Shown one piece after another: positions 43,898 through 50,463 of a DNA stretch of 64,000 nt. A program made the translations under genes and the position numbers. The DNA is from an uncultured bacterium (GTDB lineage: Bacteria > Krumholzibacteriota > Krumholzibacteriia > LZORAL124-64-63), in assembly GCA_937864225.1 (NCBI GenBank), contig CALMJK010000006.1:186001-250000 (forward strand), written 5' to 3'. The notes beneath the pieces were generated by a model. The model was not told where the DNA came from, did not search any database, and worked only from the letters and a program-made list of their open reading frames with translations. Within the stretch, counting starts at the first letter, position 1. The number at the start of each line of letters is the position of its first letter.

Positions 43898-43934
43898 AAA
43901 AAAATGAGGCGGGCACCCGAGCGGGCCCCGCCTC
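43898..43934 (-). terminator. Intrinsic terminator after the second precursor gene
   Basis: Stem GAGGCGGG / CCCGCCTC (43906-43913 with 43927-43934) with a smaller inner stem, followed on the minus strand by ATTTTTTT. Confidence 0.85.
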
Positions 43935-43987
43935 GCATGCCGCCGGACCAGCCCCGCTTGGCGGCCGGCCCGCAAAGGAAGGGATCC

Positions 43988-44200
43988 TTAGGCCACCAAA
44001 CCACCTTCGTCGGAGTCCGAGGGGTACTTCGTGGTATAGCACCTATCAAGGGAGCTCTCGTCGTCATCCGAGGGATACTTCATGGTGACGGCATCGTCCC
44101 AGTCCGAAGGGTATTTCATGGTCTGCTGGGGGCGGCTGCCGCCCACATTTGCCAGTTCCTGGGTTTCGAGGTAGCGAGCGAAAAACGGCTTACGGTTCAT
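43988..44200 (-). CDS. mdnA: Microviridin-type precursor peptide, three cores (70 aa)
   Basis: 70-residue precursor. The leader MNRKPFFARYLETQELANV ends in GGS. There are three cores: TMKYPSDWDD, TMKYPSDDDE and TTKYPSDSDE. The linkers are short (AV directly before the second core, SSLDRCY before the third) and the tail is GGLVA. The first core, with Trp at position 8, is the closest to classical microviridins. A single Cys sits in the second linker. GGAGGAATTCC precedes the ATG at 44200. Own promoter and terminator. Confidence 0.93.
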   Translation of the reverse strand: MNRKPFFARYLETQELANVGGSRPQQTMKYPSDWDDAVTMKYPSDDDESSLDRCYTTKYPSDSDEGGLVA

Positions 44201-44247
44201 GGAATTCCTCCTGGTTGACTTCGTCCGCGCCAAACCCAACTTCAAAA

Positions 44248-44276
44248 ATCATATCAAAATCAGTATTGGCAGTCAA
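44248..44276 (-). promoter_or_regulatory. Precursor promoter (second gene)
   Basis: TTGACT and TATGAT with a 17-base spacer, followed by TTTTTG. Near-consensus sigma-70. Confidence 0.8.
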
Positions 44277-44329
44277 GCCGATTTTGGTCATGACAGGGGT
44301 TCGCTCGGGCTGGGCGGCCAGCATTGCTC

Positions 44330-44369
44330 AAAAAAAGAGGACAGGAGCCCCTTTTGGGCTCCCGCCCTC
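44330..44369 (-). terminator. Intrinsic terminator after the first precursor gene
   Basis: A 14-bp stem (44337-44350 with 44356-44369, two G-U pairs in minus-strand RNA) and a 5-base loop are followed by seven U residues (forward A-run 44330-44336). Confidence 0.88.
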
Positions 44370-44413
44370 CACAGACCAAGCGCGCCGGCTCACGCCGGAC
44401 GCGCGACGTCGTC

Positions 44414-44629
44414 CTAGATGGGCTCGCCACCCTCGTCGTCATCCGAGGGGTACTTGCAGGTGACAGCGTCATCATTGTCGGACGGGTATTTCAGCGTGAC
44501 TTTCTTGAAGGGAACGCCGTCGTCGTCGCCGTCCGACGGGTACTTCAGCGTGTGGGCGGGCTTGCCCCCGGCCACCGACGCCAGTTCCTGAGCTTCGAGA
44601 TAACGGGCGAAGAAGGGCTTGCGGTTCAT
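44414..44629 (-). CDS. mdnA: Microviridin-type precursor peptide, three cores (71 aa)
   Basis: 71-residue precursor, the first of the series. The leader MNRKPFFARYLEAQELASVA ends in GGK. Cores: TLKYPSDGDD, TLKYPSDNDD and TCKYPSDDDE; the tail is GGEPI. The Leu at position 2 of the first two cores corresponds to the residue that sets protease specificity in elastase-inhibiting microviridins. The third core has an unusual Cys there. GGAGGA lies 6 bases before the ATG at 44629. A longer frame beginning at 44677 starts inside the promoter and is rejected. Confidence 0.93.
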   Translation of the reverse strand: MNRKPFFARYLEAQELASVAGGKPAHTLKYPSDGDDDGVPFKKVTLKYPSDNDDAVTCKYPSDDDEGGEPI

Positions 44630-44676
44630 CTGCTTCCTCCTGTTGAGCAACGCCTGTGCGTGACCGGCCACCCGCA

Positions 44677-44705
44677 ATCATATCAAGCCCCGCGGGGCGC
44701 GTCAA
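44677..44705 (-). promoter_or_regulatory. Precursor promoter (first gene)
   Basis: TTGACG and TATGAT with a 17-base spacer. The -10 lies 47 bases before the ATG. Confidence 0.8.
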
Positions 44706-44740
44706 GCGGCGGAGCCCCTACCTCCCAGCCAATCAAACCC

Positions 44741-44770
44741 TTGGAATGAGGGGGCGTCATGGCCGATAAT
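44741..44770 (+). promoter_or_regulatory. Candidate promoter of the barrel-cytochrome operon
   Basis: TTGGAA and GATAAT with an 18-base spacer, on the plus strand and divergent from the first precursor promoter. The start of transcription would be about 100 bases before the barrel gene. The leader includes a GC-rich inverted repeat. No GG-N10-GC sigma-54 site was seen. Confidence 0.45.
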
Positions 44771-44879
44771 CTCCCGACTCCCGGGCGGGGGCTCCCGCGG
44801 GGCGCCGTCCCGCCCGAGAGCGATCACCGGCCGCGCGGCGCCAGGCCGCTGACCCCTGTCTCGTAAGGAAGCGCACAGC

Positions 44880-46196
44880 ATGAAACATGTGAGTCGCAGG
44901 ATTGAGACGCGCTGGCTCATCGCGTGTCTGGCCGCGGTCGGGCTGCCGGCCGCAGCGGGGTCGGCGCGAGCCGACGTCCTGCTGCCTGCCGCGCCCCCGC
45001 CGTCCTGGAGCCTGTCCCTGCGCTCGGCGACCTACCTGTTCCAGACGGAGGACGCGTCGGGCGGCGAGGCCGACGAGTTCCGCTTCTACCAGTCCTTCGC
45101 GGGCGGCGCCTGGGGGCTGGCGGGGGGCCGCCTGTCCCTGCGCGCCTCGGGCCGCTTCGCCAACGCGCCCGACCAGGCCTGGCCGGGATTCGAGACGTCG
45201 CGGCTTCACACGGGGTATCTCGAGGCCCGCCTGGGCAGGGGGCTGCGCGCGCGGGTCGGACGGCAATTCCTGCACAGCGGCGTGGCCGGCCTCACGCTCG
45301 ACGGCGCGGAGCTGACGTACGGCCGTCGCGCCTTGACGGTTTCCGCCTGGGGCGGCGCGCGGGCGCCCTGGGGCCAGGCCTTCGCGCTGGGCAGCCTCGA
45401 GCGCGACGCCGCGGCCGGGTTCCGGCTGGGCGTGGCGCCGGGCGGCGCGCACCGCTTCGCCGTCTCGGGCGCCTACCGAGAGCGCGACGGGGCCGTGGCC
45501 GAGCGCCCCTTGGGCTGCGAGTACGTCACGACGGCGCTGCGCCATGTGGACGCGCTGGCGCGCGTGGTCAGGGATCTCGCGGGCGATCGCTGGGCCCGCC
45601 TGGAACTGCAGGGCCGGTGGCAGGCCGCGGCCGCGCGCCCGGTCGTGGCTCTCCAATACGTGGACCGCTACCCGTCCGTCGACGCCGCGTCCTGGTTCGC
45701 GCGTCTGCCGGACATCGAGCGCATCCGGCTGCTGCGCGCCAGCGCGCGCTGGGAGCGGCCGTCGCGCTGCGGCGGCGAGCTGGAGTACGTCGGTTCGTTC
45801 GTGGACACGCGCGCGTCGTCGCGCTTGGGTCTCGCGCTGCTTCTGCCCGGCGCGCGCATCGGCTACTCGGTCCGCCTGGGGGATGTCGGCGAGGAGAGCT
45901 GCTTCTACGGCGAAGCGGCCTGGCAGGCGCGACCCTGGCTGCGGCTCGCGGGGGAGGCGTCGTACCTGACCTACGCCCTGCTCGCCGACGCGCCCGCGTC
46001 GGAGGAGCGCGACCTGACCACGCTGGCGGCGCGGGCCTGCGCCCGCCTGCGCCCTGGCGTGAGCGTCACGGCCGAGGTGCAGAGCCTCGACACTCCGCTC
46101 TACTCGCAGGACGTGCGCTTCTTGCTGGGCGTGGATCTGGCCATGGCGCGCGGCACGTCGCGCTACGGACTCGACCGGGGAGGCTGGCTGCCATGA
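44880..46196 (+). CDS. Outer-membrane beta-barrel beside multihaem cytochromes
   Basis: 438-residue protein with a signal peptide (cleavage near GSARADV, residue 32), followed by alternating aromatic/polar strands throughout (LSLRSATYLFQTED, GYLEARLGRGLRARVGRQFL, ELEYVGSFVDTR). No plug or enzyme motif is visible. The stop overlaps the ATG of a 12-haem cytochrome by four bases, so it is probably the pore of a porin-cytochrome conduit, analogous to MtrB in role. It is shorter than MtrB (about 700 residues) and no homology is claimed. AAGGAAG precedes the ATG. Confidence 0.7.
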   Translation: MKHVSRRIETRWLIACLAAVGLPAAAGSARADVLLPAAPPPSWSLSLRSATYLFQTEDASGGEADEFRFYQSFAGGAWGLAGGRLSLRASGRFANAPDQAWPGFETSRLHTGYLEARLGRGLRARVGRQFLHSGVAGLTLDGAELTYGRRALTVSAWGGARAPWGQAFALGSLERDAAAGFRLGVAPGGAHRFAVSGAYRERDGAVAERPLGCEYVTTALRHVDALARVVRDLAGDRWARLELQGRWQAAAARPVVALQYVDRYPSVDAASWFARLPDIERIRLLRASARWERPSRCGGELEYVGSFVDTRASSRLGLALLLPGARIGYSVRLGDVGEESCFYGEAAWQARPWLRLAGEASYLTYALLADAPASEERDLTTLAARACARLRPGVSVTAEVQSLDTPLYSQDVRFLLGVDLAMARGTSRYGLDRGGWLP

Positions 46197-47065
46197 GGAC
46201 GAGGATAGCCCCGATCGTGGGCCTGTGGGTGGTCTGGGCGGCGGGCGGCGCGGTCGCGCTCGAGCCCGACCGCATCGTCATTCCCCACGGCAGGCACACG
46301 CAAAGCGGCGTGGAGTGCGCGACCTGCCACGCCGGCGCGGCCGAATCGCGCCGCGCGGAGGATTCCTTGCGGCCGGCCATGGACGTCTGCGCCGCCTGCC
46401 ACGACGTCGAGGACACCGAGGGCTGCGGCGTCTGCCACACGAACGTGGACGCGATCGGCACGGCCGAGCGCCCGGCCTACCCGGCGCCGAAGCATTCCCA
46501 TGCCGCCCACGTCGGGCGCGGCCTGGCGTGCGCCGCGTGCCACGGCGATCCGGCCGTGAGCGAGCCGACATTGCCGGGCAAACCCGACTGCCGTGTTTGC
46601 CACGCGACGGCCGACGACTACGGCGACTGCCGCGTCTGCCACGCCGACGACGCGGACCTGACGCCGGTCTCCCACGACGCGCTCTGGGCCAACCGTCACG
46701 GCGCGCGGGCGCGCGCGGACCAGGCGCTGTGCGCCACCTGCCACGCCCAGAGCGCGTGCCAGGTTTGCCACGCCGGCGACAACGTGCGGCCCCGCACACA
46801 TCCGCTGAACTTCGCGTTCGGACACGCCGTCCGGGCGCGCGGGCATGAGCAGGAATGTGCCGCCTGCCACGGCGAGCCGGAGTTCTGCAGCTCTTGCCAT
46901 GCGGCTCACCACGTCCTGCCCGACAGCCACTCGCGAGCCGGCTGGGTTCGCCTGCCTGACGGCGGCCGGCACGCCGAGGAGGGCGTGTTCGACCTCGAGA
47001 GCTGCATCGCTTGCCACAGCGAAGGCCGCGGCGCGCCGACCTGTGCCGCTTGTCATGGAGGCTGA
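46193..47065 (+). CDS. Periplasmic 12-haem cytochrome c
   Basis: 290-residue exported cytochrome. The signal peptide ends near AGGAVALEP (residue 22). I count 12 CxxCH haem-binding motifs: CATCH, CAACH, CGVCH, CAACH, CRVCH, CRVCH, CATCH, CQVCH, CAACH, CSSCH, CIACH, CAACH. That is one haem per 23 residues, the density of electron-wire cytochromes. Additional His residues (HSHAAHVG, HAAHHVLPDSH) can act as distal ligands. It is coupled by overlap to the barrel gene before it and followed closely by the 10-haem lipoprotein. Likely role: electron transfer between periplasm and outer membrane. Donor and acceptor are unknown. Confidence 0.88.
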   Translation: MRTRIAPIVGLWVVWAAGGAVALEPDRIVIPHGRHTQSGVECATCHAGAAESRRAEDSLRPAMDVCAACHDVEDTEGCGVCHTNVDAIGTAERPAYPAPKHSHAAHVGRGLACAACHGDPAVSEPTLPGKPDCRVCHATADDYGDCRVCHADDADLTPVSHDALWANRHGARARADQALCATCHAQSACQVCHAGDNVRPRTHPLNFAFGHAVRARGHEQECAACHGEPEFCSSCHAAHHVLPDSHSRAGWVRLPDGGRHAEEGVFDLESCIACHSEGRGAPTCAACHGG

Positions 47066-47069
47066 GTCA

Positions 47070-47936
47070 ATGCCGCACGTCGCGAGATACGCAGCAATCC
47101 GCCGACCGGCCCTCATGCTGGCAGGGCTGGGCCTGCTGGCGTTGGCGAGCTGCGCGGAGCGCGTCCGGGATCCCGAGCTGGACGCGCACCCGGAGAGTTG
47201 GATTGAGACCGCCTCGCTCGATTTCCACGGGGAGTACGTCAAGGCGCGGGGGCTGACCTCTTGCGCGTCGTGCCACGGCGCGGATTACCTGGGCGGCACG
47301 AGCGGGATCTCCTGCTACCAGTGCCACGACGGGCCAGGCGGGCACCCCGTCGACTGGGCGCTGCCGGCGCTGCACGGCGCGGTGGTCGACACCAGCGGCG
47401 CCGCGTCGTGCGCGGCATGCCACGGCGCGGACTACCTGGGCGGCTGGAGCGGGGTGTCGTGCTACCAGTGCCACGACGGCCCGACCGGCGCCCACCCCGA
47501 TGGCTGGGCGGAGGCAGACCAGCACGGCGCGTTCGTGCGCGACAACAGCACGGCCTCGTGCGAGTTGTGCCACGGCGCGGACTACTTGGGCGGCACGAGC
47601 GGGATCTCCTGCTACCAGTGCCACGACGGGCCGGGCGGACACCCGGTCGGCTGGGAGACCCAGGAGCAGCACGGTCTGGCGGTGGTGGAAATCAGCGCCC
47701 TCGGCTGCCGCGCCTGCCATGGCGAGGACTACCGGGGGGGATGGAGCGAGGTCTCGTGCTACGCCTGCCACGACGGGCCGGGCGGGCACCCGGTGAACTG
47801 GGTGCGCCCGGGCCAGCACGGCAACTACGCCGAGCTGTACGGGATCGAATCGTGCGCCGCCTGCCACGGGGAGGACTACCTGGGCGGCTGGACCGGCGTG
47901 TCGTGCTACCAGTGCCACGACGGGCCCAATCCGTGA
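47070..47936 (+). CDS. Ten-haem lipoprotein cytochrome of five tandem di-haem repeats
   Basis: 288-residue lipoprotein. The lipobox is LALASC with Cys28 as the lipid anchor. The rest is five repeats of 49-50 residues, each with a CxxCHGxDYxGG haem site, then a CYxCHDGP haem site and HPxxW, with a conserved HG at the repeat start. That gives ten haems: CASCH/CYQCH, CAACH/CYQCH, CELCH/CYQCH, CRACH/CYACH, CAACH/CYQCH. GGAGG supports ATG 47070; an ATG at 47055 overlaps the previous gene. The lipid anchor suggests an outer-membrane location next to the barrel. Substrate unknown. Confidence 0.88.
   Translation: MPHVARYAAIRRPALMLAGLGLLALASCAERVRDPELDAHPESWIETASLDFHGEYVKARGLTSCASCHGADYLGGTSGISCYQCHDGPGGHPVDWALPALHGAVVDTSGAASCAACHGADYLGGWSGVSCYQCHDGPTGAHPDGWAEADQHGAFVRDNSTASCELCHGADYLGGTSGISCYQCHDGPGGHPVGWETQEQHGLAVVEISALGCRACHGEDYRGGWSEVSCYACHDGPGGHPVNWVRPGQHGNYAELYGIESCAACHGEDYLGGWTGVSCYQCHDGPNP
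47233..47933 (+). repeat. Five tandem 147-150 bp repeats encoding di-haem modules
   Basis: The first haem codon sets begin at 47262, 47409, 47559, 47706 and 47853 (spacing 147, 150, 147, 147). Repeats 1 and 3 are nearly identical in DNA over about 60 bases, including silent positions. This points to recent duplication or gene conversion. Confidence 0.85.
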
Positions 47937-48007
47937 GTGTAGGGACGCTCCCGCGAACCCCTTGCCGCGCTCGCCGCGATCGGCGACCTTGACGGGCGGG
48001 AGCTGCG

Positions 48008-49348
48008 ATGGCCAGTAAGCGCGCCGTGTCGCGGCCGGCGCTGTCGCCGACCGAGGCGATCCTCGAGAGCATCTCGGACGGGGTCTTCACGGTGGACCTC
48101 GAGTGGCGTGTCACGTCCTTCAACCGGGCCGCCGAGGTCATCACCGGCACGCCGCGCCGAGAGGCGCTCGGACGGCTCTGCTCCGAGGTTTTCCGCTGCA
48201 GCATGTGCGAGGCGGAGTGCGCGTTGCGCCGCACGCTGCGCACCGGACGGCCGATCATCGGCCGCACCGGCTACATCGTCGACGCGACGGGCCAGCGCGT
48301 GCCGATCTCGGTGTCCACGGCGGTGCTGCGCGACGCGCGCGGCCGGATCATCGGCGGCGCCGAGACGTTCCGCGACCTCAGCGAGATGGAAGCGCTGCGG
48401 CAGGAGCTTGCGGGCCGGGCGCGCGTCGGCGACCTGGTCAGCCGCAGCCCGCTGATGCAGCGCGTGTTCGAGGTGCTGCCGGCCATCGCCGCCAGCTCCA
48501 GCACCGTGTTGATCCTGGGCGAGACGGGCACCGGCAAGGAACTGATCGCCCGCACTCTGCACGCCCTCGGCGCGCGGCGAGAAGGGCCGTTCGTCGCGGT
48601 CAACTGCGGCGCCCTGCCGGACACTCTTCTCGAGTCGGAACTTTTCGGCTACAAGGCCGGCGCCTTCACCGGCGCGACGCGGGACAAGCCGGGGCGCTTC
48701 GCCCTCGCCCGAGGCGGCACGCTCTTTCTGGACGAAATCGGCGAGGTGAGCGCGGCGCTGCAGGTGCGGCTGCTGCGTGTGCTGCAGGAAAGGACGTACG
48801 AACCGCTGGGCGGCACGCGCTCGGTGGAGGCGGACGTGCGGGTCGTGGTGGCCACGAATCGGGATCTCGCCGGGCAGGTGCGCCGCGGCGCCTTTCGCGA
48901 GGATCTGTACTACCGCGTGAACGTCGTGCGGGTGGAGCTGCCGCCGCTGCGGCTGCGCAAAGAGGACATTCCGCTGCTCGCGGAGCAGTTCATCGCGCGC
49001 TTCAATCGCCTGCAGGGGAGGGTGGTGGCGGGCCTGACGGGGCAGGCGCTCTCGCTGCTGATGGCCCACGACTGGCCCGGCAACGTGCGCGAGCTGGAGA
49101 ACGCCGTAGAGCGGGCGTTCATCCTCTGCGGCGACGGACCGATCGACATCGGACATCTGCCGGAAGGATTGACGGGATCCGGCGCCCTGCCGCCGACCGG
49201 CGCGGGGATGCGCGCCGCGCGCGAGCTCCTCGACGCCCAGGTCATCCGCCGCGCCCTGGAACGCCACCAGGGCAATCGCGACGCGGCCGCGCGCGAGCTC
49301 GGCATCCATCGCAGCACGCTCTTCCGGAAGCTGCGGCGGCTGGGCTAG
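48008..49348 (+). CDS. PAS-domain sigma-54-dependent regulator with cysteine cluster
   Basis: 446-residue enhancer-binding protein. The PAS domain (about 14-135) contains Cys58, Cys64, Cys67 and Cys71 (pattern C-x5-C-x2-C-x3-C), possibly binding metal, an Fe-S cluster or responding to redox. The AAA+ domain (about 145-370) has Walker A GETGTGKE, the sigma-54 loop GAFTGA, Walker B GGTLFLDEIGEV and the arginine region. A Fis-type helix-turn-helix (about 410-445, NRDAAARELGIHRSTLFRKL) ends the protein. It lies 71 bases after the haem operon in the same direction and may control it, although I could not find a sigma-54 promoter there. Confidence 0.9.
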   Translation: MASKRAVSRPALSPTEAILESISDGVFTVDLEWRVTSFNRAAEVITGTPRREALGRLCSEVFRCSMCEAECALRRTLRTGRPIIGRTGYIVDATGQRVPISVSTAVLRDARGRIIGGAETFRDLSEMEALRQELAGRARVGDLVSRSPLMQRVFEVLPAIAASSSTVLILGETGTGKELIARTLHALGARREGPFVAVNCGALPDTLLESELFGYKAGAFTGATRDKPGRFALARGGTLFLDEIGEVSAALQVRLLRVLQERTYEPLGGTRSVEADVRVVVATNRDLAGQVRRGAFREDLYYRVNVVRVELPPLRLRKEDIPLLAEQFIARFNRLQGRVVAGLTGQALSLLMAHDWPGNVRELENAVERAFILCGDGPIDIGHLPEGLTGSGALPPTGAGMRAARELLDAQVIRRALERHQGNRDAAARELGIHRSTLFRKLRRLG

Positions 49349-49644
49349 GCGGCGTTGTCCGGCGCCCGCGGCGGGCGGTTCGCGGGGCGCGACGCGCGCC
49401 GATTCCGGCAGCGGCCTCCCAGAAACTGCCCCGCGAAGTACGCGCCCACCGTGATCGGGAACGTCAGCGGATGGAAGCCGAGACCGGCGGCCACGCGCAG
49501 CGCGATCACCAGCGGCACCGGCGCGTGCACGGCCGCGATCCAGGGCCAGGTGAAGCGGCGCGCTCCGGCGCGCCAGTAGCCGAACGGCAGGTTCAGCAGC
49601 AGGACCAGGGTCGCCACCAACAGCCAGTTCGGCAGGTTCGGCAT
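49345..49644 (-). CDS. Small membrane protein, unknown
   Basis: 99-residue protein with two or three hydrophobic segments (LPNWLLVATLVLLLNLPFGY, WIAAVHAPVPLVIALRVAAG, LTFPITVGAYFAGQFLG) and a basic C-terminal tail. GGGAG lies before ATG 49644. Its stop overlaps the stop of the convergent sigma-54 regulator. Similar short proteins are annotated as uncharacterised. No function is offered. Confidence 0.65.
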   Translation of the reverse strand: MPNLPNWLLVATLVLLLNLPFGYWRAGARRFTWPWIAAVHAPVPLVIALRVAAGLGFHPLTFPITVGAYFAGQFLGGRCRNRRASRPANRPPRAPDNAA

Positions 49645-49694
49645 GGTGTCTCCCGCGTGAGGGGACGGCGGCCCAAAGTCGCCGCCGCCGCGGC

Positions 49695-50333
49695 TCAGCT
49701 CGGCTGCCCGTAGTGCTTGACCTGCCGGTAGAGCTTCACGCGCGCGCGCCCGGCCGCGATGTTGGTCCCGAGATCGTCGAGACAGGCCAGCAGGTCGTCC
49801 CACTGCTCGGTGACCGTCGCCAGCCGCTCGGCGAGAGCCGAGCGCTCGCCCGCGCCGGCCGCGCCGCGCGCGGTTTCCAGGTGATGCGCCTTGAGGGCCA
49901 GGACGCTGAGCCGGTCCACGATGCTGCCGGGCGATTCACAGTGCAGGGGCGCTTCTGCCCGCAGCAAGCCGGCCGCGGCCAGCCCGCCCACGATGTGGGC
50001 GTCCAGCGCCTCGACCGCGCGCACCCGGCGCCCGTTCGAGGCGTCGATGGCGCGCTTCACGTCGGCCAAGACCGCGGCGACCGCGCCGGCGGCCCTGCTG
50101 CGGTCCTCCTCGCGCCATTGGAAGGCGTTGATGAGCTGGATCTGCCGCGCCAGCGGCTCCCAATGCGCGCCGGCGGGAGGAAAGGCGCGACTTGCCGCTT
50201 CCCAATCGGCAAGCCGGTCCTGGCCTGCGATCCAGGCCGCGACGACCTGGCGCAGGAGCGGTCCCAGCGCCGCGGCCGCGGGCCAGATCGCGGCCGGCGG
50301 CAGACGGGCAGCGTCGGCGGCGCCTGGGGGCAT
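49695..50333 (-). CDS. DUF4254 family protein
   Basis: 212-residue soluble, mostly helical protein. The phrases LINAFQWREEDRSR (about 68-81), NGRRVRAVEALD and GSIVDRLSVLALKAHHLE (about 136-153) match the DUF4254 family as I recall it, often found near glycosyltransferase genes. None lies nearby here. Its biochemical role is unknown. It precedes the small membrane gene by 50 bases on the same strand. Confidence 0.6.
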   Translation of the reverse strand: MPPGAADAARLPPAAIWPAAAALGPLLRQVVAAWIAGQDRLADWEAASRAFPPAGAHWEPLARQIQLINAFQWREEDRSRAAGAVAAVLADVKRAIDASNGRRVRAVEALDAHIVGGLAAAGLLRAEAPLHCESPGSIVDRLSVLALKAHHLETARGAAGAGERSALAERLATVTEQWDDLLACLDDLGTNIAAGRARVKLYRQVKHYGQPS

Positions 50334-50463
50334 GGTTGTTGTCTCCTCGCGAGCGGGCCGGGGCCGAAGTTACCGCGAAGGGTCGAGGCCGGCAAGGGCG
50401 GCACTGGCGTCGGACCGACGCGCGCGGATGAAGTTGCGGTCGGAGTGCCGTATATTGGCCCCC

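Noticed and set aside
42859-44629. Repeated DNA in the precursor region considered as a CRISPR array
   Set aside because: The repeats are in frame, encode KYPSD cores, are spaced irregularly and sit in genes with start, stop and ribosome binding sites; no Cas genes are present.
44706-44879. A sigma-54 promoter for the barrel-cytochrome operon, expected from the nearby enhancer-binding protein
   Set aside because: No TGGCAC-N5-TTGC-like sequence was found. A modest sigma-70-like element at 44741-44770 is present instead.
47233-47933. Tandem repeats considered as a mobile or satellite element
   Set aside because: They are in-frame protein repeats with intact haem-binding motifs inside a lipoprotein gene.
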